Positions 33,560 through 44,400 of a stretch of 64,000 bases of DNA are shown one piece after another (position 1 is the first letter of the stretch; the number at the start of each line of letters is the position of its first letter). The stretch covers positions 26,962,001 to 27,026,000 of the forward strand of contig NC_061771.1 of the NCBI RefSeq assembly GCF_022458985.1. Reading direction: 5' to 3'. A program made the position numbers and the translations under genes. The DNA comes from Mugil cephalus (taxonomy: Eukaryota > Chordata > Actinopteri > Mugiliformes > Mugilidae). The notes beneath the pieces were generated by a model. It did no database searches. It saw nothing but the letters and a program-made list of their open reading frames with translations, and was not told the DNA's origin.

Positions 33560-35700
33560 CCAAGAGTAGAGATCACAAAGAGCCTGACAGAGATGATTAT
33601 GAAAGACCTGCAACCTCTTTCTATTGTGGAGGATGACGGCTTCAGCAATTTTGTGAAGACACTTGACCCCTGGTACAAAATTCCAGGCAGAAAATTTTTA
33701 ATGGAGGGGAAACTACCAGCTCTTTATCAAGACTGTTGTGCTAAGCTTAGAAAGGCACTGAGTGGTGTGGACAATGTTGTACTCACCAGTGACATGTGGA
33801 CATCAAGAGCCACAGAGGCATATTAACAGTCTAATGCCACATGATCGATGAAAACTGGCAAATGGTGGCATACATGCTAGAAACATGCTCTGTTCCTGGA
33901 CAGCACACTGCAGACAATATTTGTGCACAATTAACCAAAATCACAGAAGAATGGGGCATAACGGACGAGATTCTGGCTGTTGTAACAGACAATGGTGCCA
34001 ACATGGTTGCTGCTGTGCGCAAAGCAGGATGGGCACATTACCCATGTTTTGCACACACTTGAAATTTGGTGGTAAAAGACTCCATCAAAGCTCTGCCTGA
34101 CTTGCTTGAGCTTCAGCAGAAAAGCAGTGCTATTGTTGCTTTCTTTCACCAAAGCACTAAAGCTGCAGACAAGCTCAAAGACATCCAGAAGCAACAGAAG
34201 TTCCCTGAACAAAAACTCATTCAAGCAGTTAAGACAAGGTGGAACTCTGTATTCTATATGTGGGAGAGATTGCTTGAGCAAAAGGAGGCAGGTAGCACAG
34301 CCCTCTGTCTCCTTGGAAAGAGCTCACTTTGTTTAAATGGGGAAGAATGGTCTGTCATCCGTCTCTCCATCAATGCACTGAGACCATTTGAGGAAGCAAC
34401 CAGAGAGATGTCAACTGAAAAACATATTTCTGTGTCCAGGGTAATTCCCCTGGTGTCACTGAGTCACAAGGTAGCAAGCTAGCTGTTCAGCTCTCAGGGC
34501 GTTGTCATCGTTGTTTCAACCCTATTGAAACATTTTATGCTCTTGCTGTCTGCACCTTCTTGGACAACAGATTTAATAACCTGGGATTCCGTGACTCTGC
34601 AAACGTTGACCGTGTAAAAGCTAGACTTCTAACTGAAATGCAGTGCGTGAGTCAAATGTCAGCACATTCATCACCCAGCTCTGCCACCAGCTCTGCCCCC
34701 AGTTCTGCCCCAACTCTTGAAACTACCTCAAGCTTGTCTGGAGGGGCTGCTTCATCCCCACCTGCAGCAAAAGGTGGGATATGGGAAGAATTTGACTTTA
34801 AAGTCCTAGCCTCTCAGCAGCATCGCCCAACTGGCACTGATGGCCTAATTGAGATGCGCAGGTATAGTCAGTGCACTGACGTGCACGTGAAAAAAAACAA
34901 ATTATTGCCTTCATCGGATTACAAAAGGAGAATTTAAGTGCATGTAGGCACGTTACTGAGATTAAAATTGGAGTTCTCGTTATCCGATTGAGACACCCAG
35001 ATAATGCGATAGTAATTTGGTTTTCTCCGGCATGTATACAGTGAATCGCATTTTTCAATCGAATAATACGTGTGCGCATGTTCCACAACCGCTGCGCTGG
35101 CGTGACCCCGAACAAAAACATCAAAGAAAGCTAATCACAGTAGAAGAATTGTTGATTTACCTACGAGATTTAAAAAATAAATAAATAAATAAAATAAAAA
35201 AATGTAGTATTATCCATCTGGATGTTGTTTGAAATGCCGGTCTGCCACATGAACAACTCTTGTTTATTATATGACGTAATAGGTCAACCGGAGAGCCATA
35301 TTAACGTGGTATTAATCCACTGAAAAGACACATATCGCCACCTAGTGTGGAGGAGGAGAACAGTTATTTAATTTTCTACGTCGCACGTAAACTCGGACAA
35401 GGACTGTAGTCAGAAAGTCGAATTTTGAGCATAGCTCGATTAAGCTCTGCATGTAAACGCACTGACAGAGGAAAGGCCAATTCCTCGGGATCAGGATCCA
35501 TTACTTCGGTGGAAAAACAATGAACAAACATTCCTCTCTCTCAGCAAAATTGCCAAAAAATACCTGGCAGTGGTTGCATGCAACATCAGTGCCAGGCTAG
35601 AGGATTTTTTCAAAAGCAGGGCAGTTAGTGAGTCACAGACAAAGTGCATTAAAAGTAAAAAATGTTAATATGATTCTGTTCTTGAACAAAAACCTGTAAC
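33560..35700 (+). mobile_element. hAT transposase relic, ZBED type, with an inserted MITE
   Basis: Successive frames encode SIVEDDGFSNFVKTLDPWY (33616), SGVDNVVLTSDMWTSRATEA, MVAYMLETCSVPGQHTADNI, EILAVVTDNGANMVAAVRKA, KTRWNSVFYMWERLLEQKEA and, after the insert, DPLLRWKNNEQTFLSLSKIA with KKYLAVVACNISARLEDFF (35490-35600). These are the RNaseH-fold (DNGANM, the second catalytic Asp region), the insertion domain and the dimerisation region of ZBED1/4-like hAT transposases. Internal stops (for example after RATEAY) and frame changes show it is dead. No terminal inverted repeats were found, so both ends are approximate. The N-terminal BED zinc finger is missing. Confidence 0.85.
34869..35464 (+). 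mobile_element. MITE inserted in the hAT relic
   Basis: The ends are roughly inverted: CAGTGCACTGACGTGCACGT at the left, and the reverse of the right end is CAGTGCGTTTACATGCAGAG. Removing it rejoins the hAT frame as RRYS-TEERPIP. An alternative reading uses the 8-bp direct repeat GCACTGAC at 34873 and 35459 as target duplication. Related copies occur inverted at 57165-57633 and as a fragment at 23695-23747. It contains an A-rich run near 35170-35205. Confidence 0.65.
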
Positions 35701-36589
35701 CAAAATCTTTGTTCTGCACAGACTAACTAAATGTGAGGGCTGACACCTGAGTGGGAAGTCCCACCCATCTAGGTAAGGGAGGAGCTTCCCCCTTTATAAG
35801 CTCAGGTGTGGCCAATTACTGCCTCTTCGGGAAACTTTTACCTTTTCTGACTCTCATTCATACTGTTCAACTGCTTGTAGTTTTATCCTTGCCGTTTTAT
35901 GTATTGTACACATTGTTTTAATAATTGATGGCTGTGAACCAACTGATTTTTTTTTAAAAAAATTTTTACTACATTTTGTTATGTCTTTTGTTCTAGGTAG
36001 AGGGATGATCTGCGGGGAGTACACCTGGGATACACACACACATTGCATGCATGGTGGTAGGTTTGCAGTGCAGTGGTCACTTTATTGGTGTGTAGATTTG
36101 CCCTTTCTGTTGCAGTTTGCAGTGGTTTGCAGTACTCACGGTGTACACACATGGTGGTTGTTGGGGTTGGTGATGGAAACTCCCCGCAGTGAGTACCCTG
36201 TCTAGTATTTATGCCATTTTATTCTAGTAGTTGGCATGGTACTCATTTTAGTGTTGTCATTGTATAATAAGACTTTTGTTATAAAATTATAACCATCTGT
36301 TTATTTTTAGGTCCTCTTTTCATTCATTTCATTATTGTAAATTAATATTATTCACTGACTGCACGGCTGTGTCTCTTCTTACCTGTAAAATTTGCTTGTG
36401 TCAATTGCGGCCTCTGTTGGTACTTTTGATACCTGTTCCTCATTGTATTTACTGGTCTTGGTCACAAAGGCTTCGGGGATTGTTAGGTTGTTTACATATT
36501 TATATTTTCACCAGTTTTTGTACTATAGTTCCCAATGGTACTTGTTTAATTTGTTAACTGGTTTGTGTACACTTTAAGGTTTTTCTGGA
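35701..36589. other. Non-coding, with an imperfect inverted repeat
   Basis: About 35994-36020 (CTGCGGGGAGT at 36010-36020) is inverted at 36179-36203 (ACTCCCCGCAG at 36179-36189), perhaps the ends of a 210-bp MITE. A TATA-like TTTATAAG lies near 35794. Otherwise T-rich with no gene. Confidence 0.4.
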
Positions 36590-37038
36590 AAAAAATGATA
36601 AAGCATTTTCTATTTGATAAACTTTGTCCCAATTCTGTCATGGGTTTTAACCATTTAATATTTCAAGTTGCCAGCTCAGGTTCATCAGCACACGCACAGA
36701 GAAAATGCAACAGAAGAATGGCAGAGCGGAAGAGAATCGCGTGTGGCTGTATTTTCAAGCCGGAAACGAGGCAACAGAAAAACTATTTTCTAAAAGAGGA
36801 AACGTCACAAAACAATTGCTAAACACGATTTAGCATTCAATGACACATCCAGTTCCATTTATTGGAAAGTATCGCGATTGGCCCGTATTTACTTGGTATC
36901 GGATCGATACCAACATATTCAGTATCGCACACCACTAATCAGCGATGACCCTGCATTTACTCGGATCGATATCAGAATAAAGCGAAAATGCCTCCATACA
37001 AGTTATTCAAGGAATATGGCTCTTAGTTGTATGTGCGT

Positions 37039-37054
37039 GGCCCTGAAAAGGACC
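37039..37054 (-). terminator. Histone 3' stem-loop, H2B (third unit)
   Basis: GGTCCTTTTCAGGGCC on the minus strand, 30 bp past the stop. Confidence 0.88.
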
Positions 37055-37084
37055 TTTGTATATTTCTAGTAAATAGTTGATAGT

Positions 37085-37456
37085 TTACTTGGAGCTGGTG
37101 TACTTGGTGACGGCCTTGGTTCCCTCAGACACGGCGTGCTTGGCCAGCTCACCGGGCAGCAGAAGACGGACGGCGGTCTGGATCTCCCTGGAGGTGATGG
37201 TGGAGCGCTTGTTATAGTGAGCAAGGCGAGAGGACTCACCGGCGATCCGCTCAAAGATATCGCTGACGAACGAGTTCATGATGCCCATGGCCTTGGAGGA
37301 GATACCGGTGTCAGGGTGGACCTGTTTCAGCACCTTGTACACGTAGATGGCGTAACTCTCCTTCCTGGTCTTTCTCTTCTTCTTGCCGGTCTTAGACACG
37401 CTCTTAGAGACGGCTTTCTTGGAGCCCTTCTTTGGTGCTTTGACTGGATCAGGCAT
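37085..37456 (-). CDS. H2B: Histone H2B
   Basis: 123 codons, intronless, beginning [20 protein letters not shown] and ending [10 protein letters not shown]. The only protein difference I see from the copy at 18850-19221 is KAMGIMNSF for KAMSIMNSF; Gly at this site is the more usual residue in vertebrate H2B. The promoter and stem-loop are kept, so it should be expressed in S phase. Confidence 0.95.
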   Translation of the reverse strand: MPDPVKAPKKGSKKAVSKSVSKTGKKKRKTRKESYAIYVYKVLKQVHPDTGISSKAMGIMNSFVSDIFERIAGESSRLAHYNKRSTITSREIQTAVRLLLPGELAKHAVSEGTKAVTKYTSSK

Positions 37457-37508
37457 GATTGAAGGTTTACGTTTTTCAACCGAATACAGTCTGAGCTTAG
37501 AGCAGCCC

Positions 37509-37561
37509 TTTTATATCCACTTCATGCAAATTTTCCTGTGCTGTTGCTCACAAACGATTGG
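37509..37561 (-). promoter_or_regulatory. H2B promoter: TATA, octamer, CCAAT
   Basis: On the minus strand CCAAT (37557-37561), octamer ATTTGCAT (37524-37531) and a TATA-like box (about 37509-37516), in the same spacing as the left-arm H2B. Confidence 0.8.
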
Positions 37562-37874
37562 TTAGTTTCACAGTGAGACTGAGCATGCGCAGTATCATCG
37601 TCGTTGCTGCCCCGGCCAGACACGTTTGACACGGGAGGCTCAACCACAACATAATAGTAAAATATATAATTCAAACACTCATTAAAATGATACACCATTA
37701 ATAAAAATCTGACTTGTATCGACCGTTTTCCTTTATTCATTAGAATTAGTTAGACAATAATTCGTTTAAGAAACCTTAAACTTAAAAAGTTTGTTTCCTT
37801 GTCTGTAAACTAAATGTTGTACCCAAAATGACTGAATATTTGTAGTTTTAATTTGAATATAACATTTGCCCCTC

Positions 37875-38720
37875 TGTAATGTATGTGACCCAAAGAGGAG
37901 ATGGCTTGAATCAGACTGAACAGCGTTTACTAGTGATTAATGCATCTTCAACACATACAGGACAGGACTTAAACTTCTACAGCCCCACCTAGTGGTGACT
38001 CCAGGACTACAACATAATACATGACATCTCCCTTTCTTGGGATATTTTTTTCTCAGTTCTTCTCAATAAACAGTTTAGAACTTAACAGAACACCATTTCT
38101 GCTCTTACTCTCGGTACCTAAGGGGAACTCTTAAGTCTTAACACTTCTTACTCTTATAGGTCTACCAAAATGTGAGTTTTTTTTTTGTTTTTTTTTTCTC
38201 CGATTATCAGTACTCACAGTCTCCTTTGTCACTGATGACTTTGGTGTTTGCAGTGGAGACTTTGCAAGCATGTGACTTTCATGACAGTCACTCTGTTCTG
38301 GTTCAGTTCCTCCTGGCAGCTGTCCACTCTCCATTAGTGGCAACGAATCATGAACATTTTTAACAGTCTCATGTTGTGTTTGTTGTTGTTGATGAACATG
38401 GCACTTCATTGGTTTTCTGAATGTGGCTTCTGTTCCTTCTGTAGATTTGATATTTGTCAGTCTGTACAATGTACAACCTTGGCTGATCATGTCGCTTCAG
38501 TATTACAGCAGGTTTCCATTGATTTTGCTGTCTGACTCATTATTTCTCCTACCCCCACCACAGGAAGTTTCCGTGTTCCACAGTCAAAGCAGCGCTTTTG
38601 CTTCTTTTGTCTGTCCATCATTCTGCCCCATACATGTCTGTATGCTCCTGGCTTTATCGGGTTCCTTAAAACAGGTAGTTTTCTTTTCAACCTCCTTCCC
38701 ATCAGGAGTTAGGCAGTGGA
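37875..38720 (-). mobile_element. 3' end of a Ty3/gypsy-type LTR retrotransposon
   Basis: On the minus strand a polypurine tract (AAGAAAGGGAGA) precedes a 152-bp LTR (38026-37875; TGTCATG...CATTACA). The region to the right (about 38720-38130) shows remnants of the integrase C-terminal part (KMMDRQKKQ-like RMMDRQKKQKR, LPVVGVGE). The 5' LTR and the rest of pol are absent. It is an old, broken fossil with several breaks. Confidence 0.6.
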
Positions 38721-38744
38721 GTATGAAAAAAGCTGCAGCTTGTA

Positions 38745-38925
38745 AAAGTTGTGGTGGTGGTGGTGGTGGTGGTGGCGCAACCGAGGCCCACAGGGGAAAA
38801 GGGGACAGCGGGGCGAGGTCCCCCGCTCTCCCCTTCAGCACATTGAAATTATTCGGTGGTGGTGGTGGTAAGTGGGACCGGACGCAACCGAGGCCCGTGG
38901 GGGAGAAGGAGTCTTTGGAAAAGAA
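38745..38925. repeat. Minisatellite, about 107-bp unit, first block
   Basis: Units contain GGTGGTGGTAAGTGGGACCG, CAACCGAGGCCCACAGGGGA, GGGGCGAGGTCCCCCGCTCT and CCCCTTCAGCACATTGAAAT. The GGT run is expanded to about nine units at the left end. Confidence 0.75.
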
Positions 38926-39234
38926 GTAATGCTTGAAATTAGAAGTACTTAAAATTCAGAGCACAGCAATTTGCAGCACATAAAAAAGCTGCAGCTTATA
39001 AATATGGCTTCAAGTTCCATATTTGATTATATTACATAGTTTTACTGATGTTTAAAAACATTCAAGTGATATTTGTAGTTCTTCTAACTAGATTTTAGAC
39101 TTTTGCTGCGGTTATGTTAATAATGCTTTGAATATATGTGAAATATTTTCTTTAAAATAAAACTGTCAATGTGAAAATATAATTTCTTTGAAAAAAAAAG
39201 GGTACACTCTTTCAGAGTACAGGTTTTGGTTGCA

Positions 39235-39415
39235 TTTCCCCTGCTGTCCCCTTCAGTACTGAAATTATTCGGTGGTGGTGGTAAGTGGGACCGGGCACAA
39301 CTGAGGCCCACAGGGGAGAAAGGGATAGCGGGGCAAGGTCCCCTGCTCTCTCCTTCAGCCCTTGGAAATTGTTCCGTGGTGGTGGTGGTAAGTGGGACCG
39401 GGCACAACCGAGGAA
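39235..39415. repeat. Minisatellite, about 107-bp unit, second block
   Basis: Same unit as 38745-38925 with nearly two copies, separated from the first block by about 310 bp of AT-rich DNA. Confidence 0.75.
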
Positions 39416-41449
39416 ACTCCATCGTTTTCCCAGTGAACAAAAATGGAGAAAGTTATGGAAGCAGAAGATTAAGGAAGGATTAAGGAAGAACTGGATGTCA
39501 TCTGGTTCCTCTCTATCATGTGAGGTAAATATCAATGTCTCTCTTTGACATTTAAGATTTTATACAGGAAAAATAAAGTCATACCATCATTAATGTGAAC
39601 TTTGATCTCAAAAACACCCAGCACTGCTTTACAAATGAATGAAGTTTGATGTAAACCTCGCCTTATACGAACTTTATGCTAGCCTTATGCTAGATAGTTA
39701 TCTAGACTAAAGGCTTAGAAAAATAGCAGCTACTGTCATATATACTGTGAAACCCATGTGTGAATGTAAATTTTGTCCATGTAGATAAACAAATTTAATT
39801 GACATGTAACTTTGCGCCAGCTACTACTTACTACTAGTAATTATGGCTAGCTTGCTAATGCTATAATGATAATACTAATGATAACAGTAAATAATGGTAA
39901 GACTGTTTAATTTTTTCCCATTTCTGAGAGTGTATATATATATGTATATATATAAACTTTTAACAGCATTGGATGAACTGAGGAGAAGGTAAACACAGCT
40001 CCATGACTGATGTGTGATTGGGCTATCAAGCATTTTAAAGGCTCATTTAAGATATTTAAAGTAAGTTTAAAGTAAGTAGACGGTGGGATATTTAAGTGAG
40101 GACCTTTTACATATTGACAGACGTTGGCAATAACATTTATGGGCCTGTTAATGGTGAAAATAAAACATTTATTTCAACATAGCACGTCCACCCCATAGGG
40201 ACACACTGAAGAATCTTCCCTCCGATGTAGCAAACATGGCGCCATGATTTGAGTGTACGGTTCTGCTTAAGAGGAACAGTACCACAAGTCCATCTTTATA
40301 CAAATGCACATGCGCATTAGTGTCTTGTCTAGAAAAACAAAGCCTTCCTGAAACTAATAACTGCAACCGTGCATCAACTCATGAGTTTGTGGACAAAAAA
40401 CAGAAAGTACACTAAAAAAAAAAAAAAAGTTTGTCATTTAATTGACAGACAAGCAGTGGATGATACCAAAGTTTTATTTGAGCTAGAGATCACAACCTGA
40501 TTTATGTTGAAGTGAGTTTCTGCTCTTAAAGGTGATAACAGCTGCATACATAATAAATAATAATAAAAAAAGTGCAGATGCATTTTCCACTGACATGAAC
40601 AAAGATTATTTTATTTGACAGAGAGGCTGCGCACACTTTACATTCAGTCTGTTCTCATAAGGTGTATTAGATAAAACCACTGAGTTAGGAAGCTCAGGTG
40701 GATTTAAGGCAAGCATTTAAAAAATAAAATAAAAATCTTTCAGAATAAAAGTGAAATGAAGCACAAAAACTTATGACGTCCAAGAATCTGTCACATGATC
40801 CAAAGTTCAGTATCTGGCTTCTTTCAAAGCTTGAGGATCTGGAGAGACGAAGAGATGGTAGCTACTGAACCTGCATTTTGGTATTTCAAAAAACAAGTAA
40901 ATCTATCTTTTGGAAGAACATGCAAACTCCACACAGAAATCTGGAGTGGATTCAAACCCAGAACCGTCATGCTGTGAGGAAGCATCAGTGCTGGAAATAA
41001 ATTGTGTTGTTCTGAAAGTGATGTTTTTCCTTGTTGTTCGTACTTCGTGTAGGTCTTAAATTTAACTCATAATGGCCTTAAAAATGTCTTAAAAAGTCCT
41101 AAATTTCACTTGTTGCAGAAACCCTGGGAAGCCCTGTTTCTATTTATTTATTTTAGTAGAAAGAAAACCAAGTCTAATGCTAACTTTCTCTTTTTTGTTT
41201 TAGATAGAACAAAAGAAATGTTTCTGTTTTTGTTGGTAGGATTTAATTAAGAGTATTTTTTTCCAGTTTTCACTTTTAAAAACAAACTTGAAATACCAAA
41301 AAATAAATAAATAAAATACACACATCAGAAGACCTTCTCTCCATCTGATGTTGAGATAATAACTAATTTACAAGAGAAAGAGATTCAGGCAGGATTCAGA
41401 TTTATGTTGCATCTGTTTGAAGGCTTTGAAAGCTTCTCCCGTCCAGAGC
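39416..41449. other. Downstream flank / 3' UTR region of the cadherin gene
   Basis: Presumed 3' UTR of the minus-strand cadherin gene next to 41449, with TTTATT (AATAAA in minus sense) near 41142-41150. A short reversed SINE piece lies at 40919-40990 (ACATGCAAACTCCACACAGA). An A run lies near 40413-40428. No other gene recognised. Confidence 0.4.
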
Positions 41450-44400
41450 TCATAGGGAAGACACCGAGTTTTCATGGCCTTTGTCCTTATTAGCCTGCAG
41501 ACACAAGACACAGGTTAACAACATGTCCACTACCACCACCTCCTGACATTTCCACCTGGCACTTTTACTGTTTGTCATTTACCTGATTCCCAGGTTTAGC
41601 TGCGTCCTGAGACCAGAACCTGAAACATAGGAGGAAAACTACATTAGAGCCTTTACAGCAGCTACGTCAGGGCAGCTAAAAAAGGAGCCGGGTCAGATGT
41701 GTTAGACGTCCAGAAGTCAGCTGGTTAGGACAAATTTCAAACCAATACAGACCAACGTCGTGAGAAACATGCACTTTTTGTTCATGGTCTGGCTTTTAAA
41801 TTCATAGGACCACAGTACGTCTGTTCCTGGATTCAGACTCCACGGGTTGACAGACTCCGATGCCATTTGCATCCCTCCCTCAGTGACAAGGAAACACCAT
41901 GAGACGCGATCCATGCCGCTGTTGCTATGCAACTAGCCAAACAAACATCACCTCGGACACTGTTTTTGCCAACTACTTTTGGATATTTGTTCATAATGCT
42001 GTAAATACTGTAAATTTGTCTTGACTGTTAATTTTACTAGATAATAATTATTTTTATTTTATTTAAAACTTGTGTTTTTTATGAGTGTTTATGTATAACG
42101 AAGCTACGGTGACAAAGTAATTTCCCTCGTGGATCATTAAAGTCTGTCTAAGGCTAAGACGACTCCTACAAATGTCTGTATCTTCAACACCTACACAGTT
42201 AACCTTTCTGATCCCGGACAAGGTTTAAATTTCAAAGTTTGAGCTTGACACATTTTTAGGTCTCAAAAAGAAGACGTGTCCAGGGAAAAGAGGACGTCTG
42301 GTCATCTTAACGCCGTAGCCTGACGTTCACCTCCGCAGAAATGTAACTATGCACCACGGGGATGCAGAGAAGCAAAGAGAGCTGTGATTAGTGTGTTTGG
42401 TAGCAGTGTGTTTCCTCTTTAGCGTTTACAGCTGCTTCTCCATCTCCACAATGTTCAACTCGATTGTTTTAGATCAATAAGGAAACAGTAACTGAAGAGG
42501 TTTGGAGATACAGACATTTGAGCAACTCTTGTTAGGCAAAAGTTTTAGTCGCCATTGTTGAAAGTGAAGCAGGAAGTAGAAACAAACATTAACCCAACAG
42601 GTTAAAAAGACACAGTGCCCACTAGTGTTTGGGAGGAGTTGTTACAGAACGAAGCAGACTGATGAGGTACAAGTATAACTGTCTCACACCAGCGTAGACT
42701 ACACGAGTCAGTTACGGCGTCTATGTCCTACAGTACTGTAAAAGAGCCTTTAGTCTTAACTAGACTGTTCCCAGCCTCTCGTCCTATCACAGGAGGGACA
42801 GGCTCCAGCCCAAGAGCCCCAAGAAAATGAACCAATTATTCCTCAGGCGACTTACATGTAGTCTTCAGAGTCAAAGTTGCCTTTGCCTGGTTTTTTGTGA
42901 GGTTTCCACTTCTTTTTGAACCTGAGCAAAATAAATAAATAAATCATTATGATGGGAGAAGGGAATGACTGTAATCCATAGGCCCTTAACATAAAACAGT
43001 ATAATACTATGTAACAACACAACAATGCATGTAAGAAAAAAAAGAGAAAAGCAACAATAAAACAATGAAAAGGCAAACTCAGGAGAAGAACACCAGGCTC
43101 CAGTCTTACTTGCAGAGAAGGACGCCGGTAACGATGAGTGCGATGAGGGTCAGGCCCAACAAGACGCCCAGAGCGATGAGCAGGGGCACTTTCCAGTCGG
43201 AGTCGGGACTCTCAGGCGTCATCTCCGTTACCACCACCTCGATAAGATAAGATAAGATAAGATAAGATAAGATAAGATAAGATAAGATAAGATGGTGCAA
43301 TTGATATTTGCTCTCAAGACTTCTGTGTGCTACCTCCCTACAAATAGACATTGCCTCCATATAGATGATTTAGGTTTAGTACTACAACACAAAGTACTGG
43401 GAAGGCGCATGAGTTTTTTACTTCTTACTGAATTATTTACAGTGGTGAAATCTGGTGAAATCTACAAGACCACACAAGGCAGAAATTCAAACGTTCTAAT
43501 TGTTAAATTTAAATGTAGAAAGAAATTCACTATTAATCCCAGTTTGCCACGATGGTGTTTCACACTGTTTTGGTTTTACGAACAAAAACTAACCGGAGGT
43601 GCTAATAATCGGAATACTACAGGAGCTTCTAATTACTGTTTACACACGAGGCGGCCATCTTGGTAACTCAACTCAGGCATAGTGAGGATTCTGTGACTTT
43701 CTCAGTAGGAAATCTGACTTCGGGGGCGTTCCAGTTGAAAATACCAACTTGGAACTCGGAAATTCTGACTTCTGAGTACAAATGGGATGCATGCTTAAAC
43801 CTCAACTCCTCCACTGGTCCTTTAGAACAGAATAAGCTACTCAGATGAAACACCTTTACTTATGAACCGTAGGGGTGTCATGGAGGAAGCTTGGGCTGTC
43901 AGGGATCTTCCTCCATTCAACCTAGTGTCAATTAATCTTACAGCTAATACAAGTTTTCTCTAAACCTCCTCAGTGTTTGTAACCAGACTCTTCTTGGATT
44001 TAGTCATATTTCCAAAGACATAAAAGTGATCTCATCTTACCTCCAGCTTGGCTGTAGCCTGCAGTCCACTGTGGTCTGTGGCATTCACCTCCACCGTTGT
44101 CGTCTGTCCAGCCAGATCCGCTACAGAGACCACAGACACCAGTCCCGTGGATGAATCCACCTTGAAATGAGATTCGTCTGACACAGAGTAGACCAGACCA
44201 GCCTCATCTCCAACATCAGGGTCTAAGGCCTAGAGGAGGACGGAGGAGAAGGGAGGAGGACTCAGAGGATGGTAGGACCATAGTTTACAGTAAAATAAAT
44301 AAATTGTCTGATGTGTAAAGTTGAGTATCACCAGTTTGAAGGATGGTAGCTCCACAGTTATCAGGGACTAAGATAAAATTCTTTATCGATAGAAATTAAA

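Larger units (their letters stand above)
36590..37870. repeat. Third histone unit, H2B segment in direct orientation to the left arm
   Basis: Matches 18465 to about 19560: the GATAAAGCATTTTCTATTT start, the AGTATCG/GATCGATACC repeat, the H2B gene, its promoter, and part of the H2B-H4 spacer in increasingly diverged form. It stops next to an LTR at 37875. No H4, H2A or H3 follows. Confidence 0.75.

Noticed and set aside
34560-34937. Ser/Pro-rich frame as a separate gene
   Set aside because: It is the insertion-domain region of the ZBED-type hAT transposase, running into the inserted MITE.
43660-43853. Overlapping frames on both strands in a cadherin intron
   Set aside because: The region resembles a fish MITE (CGGCCATCTTGG, GGAACTCGGAAATTCTGAC) and lies between matched cadherin exons; no splice context.
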